DNA from: Verrucomicrobiia bacterium
GTDB lineage: Bacteria; Verrucomicrobiota; Verrucomicrobiia; Limisphaerales; JADLHS01
Reading direction: 5' to 3'
DNA length: 34,304 nucleotides
NCBI GenBank assembly: GCA_026125285.1
Contig: JAHCLO010000052.1
Location: 1-34,304, forward strand
Part shown: positions 28,487 to 34,304 of the stretch, one piece after another
Numbering within the stretch: position 1 is the first letter of the stretch
Layout of the letters: each line of letters starts with the position of its first letter
Program-made: the position numbers and the translations under genes
The notes under the pieces: generated by a model
Told to the model about the DNA's origin: nothing
Databases searched by the model: none
What the model saw: only the letters and a program-made list of their open reading frames with translations

Positions 28487-29770
28487 ATGGCCAAACTGGT
28501 TGTTGTATCCCAGGGACTGGCCGGCTTGTGTCACGAATTGGGGACGGGCTGGACGACGCTCGGGCGTGCGGTGGGGAACACCTTCCGCATCGCTGACGCC
28601 TCGGTTTCGGGGCAGCATTGCGAGGTGCAGGTGCGGGGCGAGGAACTGGCGGTTCGCGATCTTTGTTCCACGAACGGAACGTATGTTCAGGGTCAAAAAG
28701 TTATTGAGGCAGTCTTGCAGGCGGGACAGGTGCTGCGGGTGGGCGAGGTCGAGTTGCGGTTTGATCCCTCCAAGGCGGGATCGCCGCCGGTAACTCCGTT
28801 TGTGAATACGATGTTGGTGGGATTTGCCGCTAGCGCACCGGCAGTGCCGATTTCTCCCCCACCGCAGGAAGTCCCCGTGGCGGCGAAGGTGCCGGAGATC
28901 GAGGAGGCGGCGGTGAGGAAGCATCACGTGCTTTTCGTGGACGACAGCCTGGCGTTCGTCGAAACCTTCGGTGAGTTGTGTTCGGTTTGGGCCAATCGGA
29001 CCTGGAGAATTCACTGCGCCACCACGGCGGATCAGGCGCTTGTCATCCTGCAGGAAAACTCAATGGATCTTGTGGTTCTGGATATTGGCATGCCGATGGT
29101 GGATGGCATCCAGTTGCTGGGTCTGATCAGACAACGCTTCCCGGAAGTCCGCATCGCCGTGCTGACCGGTAAAGCCTCCGCAGACAATCGTACGGCGTGC
29201 CTGGCCGGCGGGGCGGTACTGTTCGTCGAAAAGCCGGTTTCGACCGAGGGAAGCAAGGTTGTCTTCAACCTGTTCAAGGAACTCATGGCTTGGGAGAATC
29301 GCCAGGGATTCAGCGGCGTCCTTCATCAAGTGGGCCTGCCGGAGGTTATTCAGATGGAGTGCATAGGGCGGCGTTCGTTGATCCTCGAAATCCGCCATCA
29401 ACAACTGGTTGGAGAGATTTATATTGAAACGGGCGCGATCATCCACGTGACCGTTGGCGAGTTGAGCGGTGTCAAAGCGTTCAATCGCCTGCTTTCCCTG
29501 CCGGGCGGGGAGTTCCGCTTGAAACCCTTCCAAGCCCCGGCGCACCGCACCGTGGACCAGCCTTGGGAGTACCTCATCATGGAAGCAGCGCGTTGCCGCG
29601 ATGAAGAAACCGAACTGCTCGCCAAGAACGGGAATTCAAAGCCCGTCAAAACGTCCGCGCCAAAGCCGCCGCCGGCGGACGAGGAAATGTCGGCTGGCAT
29701 GGATGATGAGTTTGTTGTGGTGGCCACGTACGATGGCACGTGGAATCAGGTGGAAGCGGCCAAGGATTAG
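28487..29770 (+). CDS. FHA-REC-DUF4388 signalling protein
   Basis: 427 residues in three parts. The FHA domain (about 2-95) has the phosphothreonine-binding signature: Arg 27 in TLGR, SVSGQHCEV (Ser 41, His 44) and LCSTNGTYVQG (Asn 63). After a proline-rich linker comes a response-regulator receiver (about 145-265) with Asp 152/153 (FVDD), phospho-acceptor Asp 199 (VVLDIGMPMVDG), Thr 227 and Lys 249 (FVEKP). Then DUF4388/PATAN (about 273-360: GFSGVLHQVGLPEVIQMECI, GEIYIETGAIIHVTVGELSG), and an acidic tail. There is no DNA-binding or enzymatic output, so it probably links a Ser/Thr kinase and a histidine kinase to protein partners in the cytoplasm. No kinase is adjacent. Confidence 0.92.
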   Translation: MAKLVVVSQGLAGLCHELGTGWTTLGRAVGNTFRIADASVSGQHCEVQVRGEELAVRDLCSTNGTYVQGQKVIEAVLQAGQVLRVGEVELRFDPSKAGSPPVTPFVNTMLVGFAASAPAVPISPPPQEVPVAAKVPEIEEAAVRKHHVLFVDDSLAFVETFGELCSVWANRTWRIHCATTADQALVILQENSMDLVVLDIGMPMVDGIQLLGLIRQRFPEVRIAVLTGKASADNRTACLAGGAVLFVEKPVSTEGSKVVFNLFKELMAWENRQGFSGVLHQVGLPEVIQMECIGRRSLILEIRHQQLVGEIYIETGAIIHVTVGELSGVKAFNRLLSLPGGEFRLKPFQAPAHRTVDQPWEYLIMEAARCRDEETELLAKNGNSKPVKTSAPKPPPADEEMSAGMDDEFVVVATYDGTWNQVEAAKD

Positions 29771-29822
29771 TGCGCCAAGTTGCGCCCGGCACAAAGCCGA
29801 AACCTTTCGCAGCCGGTGTGAC

Positions 29823-29840
29823 GATGGCAACGTTGCCATC
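29823..29840. promoter_or_regulatory. Perfect 18-bp palindrome, possible operator
   Basis: gatggcaacgttgccatc is its own complement over all 18 bases. It lies 52 bases after the FHA-REC stop and about 150 upstream of the double-SIS gene. The inner part GGCAACNTTGCC recurs at 31924-31935, just upstream of the next small gene. Palindromes with a GGCAAC half-site could be operators; no regulator gene is nearby. Role inferred only. Confidence 0.35.
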
Positions 29841-29987
29841 CGTCCAACCGTTTCCCTGTTCGGCTTCCGGGATGAATGGAAAAATGATCCGCCGTTCCCC
29901 AGTTTTTCCTTGCCAGCCATTTCCAACGGGCGCCAAGCTCGTTTCCGCTAAGAATAACACCGCGCCGCACACCAACACGATCCTGGC

Positions 29988-31880
29988 ATGAGCGATACTT
30001 CAAGAAGACGGGCCGAGGAATTTCTCCGAATTTGCGATCAGTTCAAACTGGGCGCGCTCACGACCGAATCGTCTCACCCGGTCACCGCCAACTTGAGCGA
30101 CGTGGCGCGGCAGGATATTGCGGCGGGATTGAAGCTCCTCTTTGACGTGGACGATGACGTGGTGCGCACATATCGCGAATTCGCCGATTCTGGTCGCGCT
30201 GCGCGGATGGCCAGTACGATTCGTGATGCGTTGTTGAGCGGTGGGAACATTTTTTTCACGGGCTGCGGTTCCACGGGGCGACTTAGTATTCAGTTGGTGT
30301 CCATCTGGCGGGACTTCTGGCAGCGGAGCAACGACCGCCAGGCGAAGGAATGGGAGAATCGCGCTTTCCCAGTCATGGCCGGCGGCGACTTCGCTCTCAT
30401 CAAGGCGGTGGAAGGCTTCGAGGATTTCACGGAGTTCGGCAAGAAGCAGATTGGCGAGTTAGGCGTCTGCGACAAGGACATCGTGTTTGCCATCACCGAA
30501 GGCGGGGAGACTTCTTTCGTGATTGGCACGGCGTGGAAGGGTATCGAAGTCGGGGCAAAAGTTTACTTCGTCTATAACAACCCGGATGATGTTTTGTGCC
30601 AGCACGTCCAGCGCAGTCGCGAGGTAATTCAAGACGCGCGCATTGAGAAACTCAATCTCACCACCGGGCCGATGGGCATTACCGGCTCGACGCGGATGCA
30701 GGCGACGAGCATCCAACTGGCTGTGCTGCTCACAGTGCTGGAGATGGTGGTGCGGGAATTGAGCTGGCCGCCGGACAAACCTTTGCTGGACACCCCAACC
30801 GGTGACAACATGTCCGCGGAGGAAAAGCGCGAGTTGTTTTTGGTGGTCAATGACGTCGCCCCCACCGGCGATTTCCTCCATCCATTGACTGAACTGCACG
30901 CTACGCTGAAATCTCCGGCCATCATCGCGCAATTGGCCCGATTGGTGGCGCGTGAGGAATCCGTCTATCGCGCCGGGCGGAAGGTCAATTATTACGCCGA
31001 TCAACTGGGCATTGACATGCTGACGGACACGACGGAACGCTCGCCGACTTATTGCACGCCGCCGTTCCGCAAGTTCGATGACACCACGGCCGCCGAGTCG
31101 TGGGCTTTTCTTTATGTGCCATATCCCGATTCACCGACCGCATGGGAGCGCGTCTGCAAACGCACGCCGCGCTGTGTGCAGTGGCAACCGGACGATGTGC
31201 GCGGGTTGGTGCCGGACGACAAATTTACCCGCACCGTGGAAGTCATCAGCAAGATCAGTTACGCGGAGTTAATGCGCTTTCGCATCGGGCTCGACGGCAT
31301 CAAGCATCGTCCGCTCCAGGGCGGCGACTGCGCGGTGGCTTTGGTGCGCCAGGATGAAACGGAGTCGTTGTTCTCTCCTCAGGGTTTCTTCCGTCAACGA
31401 CTCGAAGCCGCCCGGGAAGCTGGCGCCAAGACCGGCGTGATCTTTCTCGGCAGCACGGAGGCTGGTGCCCGGGTCGGCGACTTCATTGGGCAATGGAATC
31501 CGGATTGCGCCGCGGTGCTCCTGCCCGTGCCCAATTCCGGCTTGCTGAACGGCGTGATGCGCGTGGGCTTGAAGATGCTGCTCAACACGCTCTCGACCTG
31601 CACCATGGTCCGGTTGGGCCGGGTCATGGGCAATTACATGATCTGGGTGGTGCCCAGCAACCTGAAGCTCATTGACCGGGCCACGCGTTACATTCAGAAG
31701 CTCACGGGTCTGGAGTACGTCCAGGCGAATCATCTGCTGTTCGAGGTCATCGAGTACGTTGGACCGCGCATGAAGGCGGATCAGGCGTATCCGCCGGTGG
31801 TGGGCGTGAGTGTGATGCGCCATCGCCACGGTTTGGGCAACGAGGACGCAGAGAGACGTTTGCCACAGGAAATCGGGTGA
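29988..31880 (+). CDS. Double-SIS protein, MurQ/GCKR-like
   Basis: 630 residues, about twice a MurQ etherase and close to the length of animal glucokinase regulatory protein. The N-terminal SIS half has NIFFTGCGSTGRLSIQLVS, VMAGGDFALIKAVEGFEDF (compare MurQ 'IAGGxxAxxxAVExAED') and DIVFAITEGGETSFVIGTAW. The C-terminal half has GVIFLGSTEAGARVGDFI and the MurQ-like ending LLNTLSTCTMVRLGRVMGNY. In MurQ the first motif ends in ASE, with a catalytic Glu; here that position is Ile 106, while the Glu of AVEGFED (Glu 142) is kept. Etherase activity is therefore doubtful, and a sugar-phosphate-binding regulator or isomerase-type role is more likely. Cytoplasmic. It appears to be a single-gene unit. 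Confidence 0.82.
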   Translation: MSDTSRRRAEEFLRICDQFKLGALTTESSHPVTANLSDVARQDIAAGLKLLFDVDDDVVRTYREFADSGRAARMASTIRDALLSGGNIFFTGCGSTGRLSIQLVSIWRDFWQRSNDRQAKEWENRAFPVMAGGDFALIKAVEGFEDFTEFGKKQIGELGVCDKDIVFAITEGGETSFVIGTAWKGIEVGAKVYFVYNNPDDVLCQHVQRSREVIQDARIEKLNLTTGPMGITGSTRMQATSIQLAVLLTVLEMVVRELSWPPDKPLLDTPTGDNMSAEEKRELFLVVNDVAPTGDFLHPLTELHATLKSPAIIAQLARLVAREESVYRAGRKVNYYADQLGIDMLTDTTERSPTYCTPPFRKFDDTTAAESWAFLYVPYPDSPTAWERVCKRTPRCVQWQPDDVRGLVPDDKFTRTVEVISKISYAELMRFRIGLDGIKHRPLQGGDCAVALVRQDETESLFSPQGFFRQRLEAAREAGAKTGVIFLGSTEAGARVGDFIGQWNPDCAAVLLPVPNSGLLNGVMRVGLKMLLNTLSTCTMVRLGRVMGNYMIWVVPSNLKLIDRATRYIQKLTGLEYVQANHLLFEVIEYVGPRMKADQAYPPVVGVSVMRHRHGLGNEDAERRLPQEIG

Positions 31881-31916
31881 CGCCGCAGGTGGGGAACCCG
31901 GCAGAAATGCGCCGTG

Positions 31917-31936
31917 TGGCAAGGGCAACATTGCCA
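31917..31936. promoter_or_regulatory. GGCAACATTGCC near-palindrome
   Basis: tggcaagggcaacattgcca contains a 12-base core matching the centre of the palindrome at 29823-29840 except for one base. It lies about 50 bases upstream of the small basic protein gene and 36 after the double-SIS stop. Candidate regulatory site; could be chance. Confidence 0.25.
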
Positions 31937-31988
31937 TAATGATTTTGCCGTTGTTGACCACACGGATGGGCCTCGCTAACTTCCTTCG

Positions 31989-32252
31989 ATGGCGAATGCA
32001 GGCGGCAAAAAAAGGCGCAAGGCGATCATGCTCGGGGTGGGGCTTGATTCCGACGGACACAAGCGTGTCACCACCGGGCCTAACTTTGCGCTCATGGGCG
32101 GTTCCGCCGAAACGCACGATCAAATGACCGAGAAAGCCATCAAGATCAACGAGAAGTTGAAAGCCCGCGGCAAGGAACTCCATCAAGTTGATCACGAGGA
32201 ATTCGACGACATCGCCCACGAAGTCGGCTTGAAGCGGGTGAAGCCGGAGTAG
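31989..32252 (+). CDS. Small conserved basic protein
   Basis: 87 residues, no signal peptide or membrane segment. The start is basic (NAGGKKRRKAIMLGVGLDSD) and is followed by GHKRVTTGPNFALMGGSAET and a charged helical second half (KAIKINEKLKARGKELHQVD) ending in EVGLKRVKPE. I recall similar short proteins in this phylum without an assigned function. It may bind nucleic acid or a larger complex, but that is only suggested by charge. Confidence 0.7.
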   Translation: MANAGGKKRRKAIMLGVGLDSDGHKRVTTGPNFALMGGSAETHDQMTEKAIKINEKLKARGKELHQVDHEEFDDIAHEVGLKRVKPE

Positions 32253-32421
32253 CCTGCTCATCAGCTTCTACAGGTTGCGCTGGCGTTTTGTGGCTTGGTG
32301 CCGGTGGGAGTCGTCTATCGAAAAACAGCTTGCCGAGTGGGGGCAATGGCGTATGGTCAATCGTAACGACGGGGCAGAGTCTGTTTTGTCCCGACAACTA
32401 CTCCCAGGTGACTTCGCACAT

Positions 32422-32769
32422 ATGAAACAGCGCGAGCACAACAAGACGGATGGCTGGTCCTTTCCACCCGATTTGGGCGCATTGCTCTCCCCGATTTTGC
32501 TCATCATCGCCATTCTGTACTTATCGAGTGGGCTTTTTTGGGCGAAAACTACCGGAGACACGTCTCTTTTTCACCTTGCCCTGTTTCTTGGAAGCGCCGG
32601 TGCGCTGCTGCTTCTGGTCGCTCGGATTCCGCTTTATCGGCAGAGGCGATTCTTCACTCTCGGGCCGGGGGCGTTAACGGGTATTTATCGGAAGCTTTAT
32701 TACGCGGCCTACGCGCTGATCGTGCCGAGCATCCTGTTTTTTGGCTTGCTGCTGTATTCTTTGCGGTGA
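32422..32769 (+). CDS. Small three-helix membrane protein
   Basis: 115 residues with three hydrophobic segments (LLSPILLIIAILYLSSGLF, about 22-40; LFHLALFLGSAGALLLLVA, about 52-70; and YYAAYALIVPSILFFGLLLY near the C-terminus). Family not recognised. The start at MKQREHNK is preferred; MVNRNDG 23 codons upstream is possible. The S26-like lipoprotein gene begins 9 bases after its stop, so the two are probably one operon. Confidence 0.65.
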   Translation: MKQREHNKTDGWSFPPDLGALLSPILLIIAILYLSSGLFWAKTTGDTSLFHLALFLGSAGALLLLVARIPLYRQRRFFTLGPGALTGIYRKLYYAAYALIVPSILFFGLLLYSLR

Positions 32770-32778
32770 TCGAGTTCA

Positions 32779-33282
32779 ATGAATTCGCGTTTACTACTTC
32801 TGGTTGTAATATTCGGAGTGTTGGCGGTGATTGGATGCCGTAAGTCTGTCCAGACTTCAGGCGGGATGTCTCCAACCATTGTTGCTGGCGAAAAGGTCGC
32901 GATTGACTACCAGGCATACACCACCGTGGAACCGCGTCGTTGGGACGTGGTTGTCTTGACGATTCCGGAACCGGCATTCAAAGGTGAGTTCAAGGTGTTA
33001 AAGCGTATTATCGCGCTTCCATTGGAAACGATCTCACTGACATCGTCCGGTATCGTTGTGAATGGAAATTCCTTCCGGATGCCGGACGCTTTATCGAACG
33101 TGGTGTACTGCCCGACAGAGAAGTTGTCGGCGCACGCGAGAACTGGCCTCGTGCCATTTCCCTTCACCGTGCCGCCTGAGCATTACTTTGTCGTGGGTGA
33201 CAATTGGGCCGATTCGCTGGACAGCCGCCACTACGGGGCGGTGCCGGCAACAAATATTCTAGGTCGAGTACAGCACAAATAA
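32779..33282 (+). CDS. Lipoprotein homologue of signal peptidase I, nucleophile missing
   Basis: 167 residues. The N-terminus is a lipoprotein signal (LLLLVVIFGVLAVIGC, Cys 20 as lipidation site) rather than a type I peptidase anchor. The S26 boxes follow: SGGMSPTIVAGE (27-38), VLKRIIALPLETI (73-85) and VVGDNWADSLDSRHYGAVP (138-156). In active enzymes the first box is SGSMxPT with Ser as nucleophile; here that position is Gly 29. The general-base Lys 75 and the GDN/DSR box are kept. It is therefore probably not an active signal peptidase of the usual kind, unless Ser 31 substitutes. Located in the envelope; in an apparent operon with a small membrane protein. Confidence 0.85.
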   Translation: MNSRLLLLVVIFGVLAVIGCRKSVQTSGGMSPTIVAGEKVAIDYQAYTTVEPRRWDVVVLTIPEPAFKGEFKVLKRIIALPLETISLTSSGIVVNGNSFRMPDALSNVVYCPTEKLSAHARTGLVPFPFTVPPEHYFVVGDNWADSLDSRHYGAVPATNILGRVQHK

Positions 33283-33413
33283 GAAAGAGGACAATTCGTG
33301 CCACAAACAATTTCGAAAGAGCAAAATTATTGGTATCCAAACGTGAGTCAGTTCAGACCCCGTGTCGTTTGGATTGGCGGTGGTTTTCCAACCCGGCGTT
33401 GATCGCGGAAACA

Positions 33414-33713
33414 ATGCGCTACTTTGCTACCATGCTACTTCTGGTGTTGTTGGCAGGTTGCGCTGCAACTCCCAACGTCCCGCTTCCCGAGGTCACCGTC
33501 TTTGATGACAACCCGAAGGCACGAGCCGCATATCTGGAAGCATTTCGCGAGGGTTATCGGGCGCGCCTGGCTGGCAGCCAATCCATTAGCTGCGGCTTCG
33601 GGGACGGAGGGGTCATTGGAACCGCAGCCGAAATCGGCTGGTTGAATGGGCAGCACGCTGCGACCAGAGCAATGATGGAGCACCAGCACCAGGACAAAGG
33701 GCGTTCAAGATAG
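33414..33713 (+). CDS. Small lipoprotein
   Basis: 99 residues. A clear lipobox in MLLLVLLAGCAAT (Cys about 16) follows a short basic start. The mature part has FDDNPKARAAYLEAFREGYR and a glycine-rich segment SCGFGDGGVIGTAAEIGWLN, ending polar (HQHQDKG). The 'AYLEAFREGYRxxxxG' helix is seen in several short lipoproteins of unknown function. The open frame extends far upstream, but the lipoprotein signal fixes this start. Family not recognised. Confidence 0.75.
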   Translation: MRYFATMLLLVLLAGCAATPNVPLPEVTVFDDNPKARAAYLEAFREGYRARLAGSQSISCGFGDGGVIGTAAEIGWLNGQHAATRAMMEHQHQDKGRSR

Positions 33714-33906
33714 TCTGCAAGTGGTTCGATAACCAAAGGATTGAAAGCCTCGTAGCTTGAGGTACCGCTGGTATGTCTGTGAGGAGATTTCGTGGAGCGT
33801 CCTTTCCGACTGGTTTGTCCCGTCAGAAAGAATTCGTTGAGCCTGGGTTCCCATGCCCGCGGTGCGCAAACTTGCTCCCCTCCCACTTCAACAGCTACAG
33901 TGCGTC

Positions 33907-34304
33907 ATGCGGAAGACATTGCTGGCGTTCGTGGACGACATTTATGAAGACCTGGAATTGTGGTATCCCAAGCTGCGCCTGGAGGAAGCAGGTTACGCCA
34001 TGCAGTTGGCGGCGCCTGAACTGAAGGGTTATCGCGGCAAACACGGTTATCCGGCCCAGGCGGATCTGCGCTTGAGCGACGCGCGCAGCCAGGATTTCTG
34101 CGGGCTGCTCATTCCCGGCGGATTCATGCCCGACAAGTTGCGGCGCGATCCGAAGGTGCTTGCGCTCACGCGGGAGTTTTTTGAGCAGGGCAAGCTGGTC
34201 GCGTTCATCTGTCACGGCGGCTGGATTCCCATTTCAGCGAAAATCCTAAAGGGCAAGCGAGCCACTGGCTCGCTGGGCATCAAGGATGATCTGGAAAACG
34301 CCGG
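33907..34304 (+). CDS. DJ-1/PfpI family protein, partial
   Basis: 132 codons are in the window; the gene runs off the right edge. The sequence has the DJ-1/PfpI Rossmann-like fold: MRKTLLAFVDDIYEDLELWY, RLEEAGYAMQLAAPEL, FCGLLIPGGFMPDKLR and the nucleophile elbow FICHGGWIP with its cysteine. ATGSLGIKDDLENAG is the usual next segment. Members include glyoxalase/deglycase-type and protease-like proteins; the activity is not decidable. An alternative ATG 18 codons upstream (33853) adds a residue string unlike the family start. A frameshifted relative is at 830-1036. Confidence 0.88.
   Translation, partial: MRKTLLAFVDDIYEDLELWYPKLRLEEAGYAMQLAAPELKGYRGKHGYPAQADLRLSDARSQDFCGLLIPGGFMPDKLRRDPKVLALTREFFEQGKLVAFICHGGWIPISAKILKGKRATGSLGIKDDLENA

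Overview
The window is typical of a GC-rich Verrucomicrobiota chromosome, most like the Pedosphaera/Limisphaerales group. This is inferred from protein style, not from a marker gene. The signs are secreted proteins ending in a 'W...FYRL' module, a PEP-CTERM sorting signal, paired beta-roll/peptidase S74 'tail fibre' proteins, a large RHS protein with thrombospondin-3-like calcium loops, REP-associated tyrosine transposase (RAYT) remnants and many short hairpin repeats. No rRNA, tRNA, CRISPR array or phage module was seen.

Layout. 0-2 kb: the start of a secreted protein leaving the left edge, a (GT)n tract, a decayed RAYT tail and a frameshifted DJ-1/PfpI remnant, then a secreted alpha/beta hydrolase, all on the minus strand. 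2.3-17.7 kb: a plus-strand run of exported proteins. It holds an S74 beta-roll protein, a 2004-residue RHS protein, a decayed third S74 tail, two small secreted proteins with the FYRL module, a second S74 protein, a 769-residue protein built of about 31-residue helical repeats, and a PEP-CTERM protein. 17.7-19.5 kb: a scrapyard with two RAYT 3' remnants, a 46-bp tandem duplication, an XRE-type HTH remnant, a DUF1080 remnant and two hairpin elements. 19.5-26.3 kb: a minus-strand HAD-UbiA prenyltransferase plus GMC oxidoreductase operon, divergent from a multi-spanning GT-C-like membrane protein, an aldo/keto reductase and an RNA 2',3'-cyclic phosphodiesterase (ThpR). 26.7-34.3 kb: a DUF4252 protein and a probable membrane-anchored relative, an FHA-REC-DUF4388 signalling protein, a MurQ/GCKR-like double-SIS protein, small conserved proteins, a lipoprotein S26-peptidase homologue without its nucleophile serine, a small lipoprotein, and the start of a DJ-1/PfpI protein.

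The most interesting signal is a family of 65-79 bp inverted-repeat elements ending in GTAG...CTAC. Three copies with nearly the same arms lie inside three unrelated genes (GMC oxidoreductase, GT-C-like protein, ThpR) and are read through in frame, adding about 22-24 residues at probable surface loops. All three enter in the same reading phase, which avoids the TAG inside GTAG. Two more elements of the same design but with different arms are intergenic, and RAYT remnants lie in the same window. This looks like a REPIN/RAYT system whose elements are tolerated as peptide inserts, comparable to the Rickettsia palindromic elements. A second, more speculative idea is that HAD-UbiA, GMC oxidoreductase, GT-C-like protein and aldo/keto reductase form a polyprenyl-phosphate-sugar pathway resembling decaprenylphosphoryl-arabinose synthesis.
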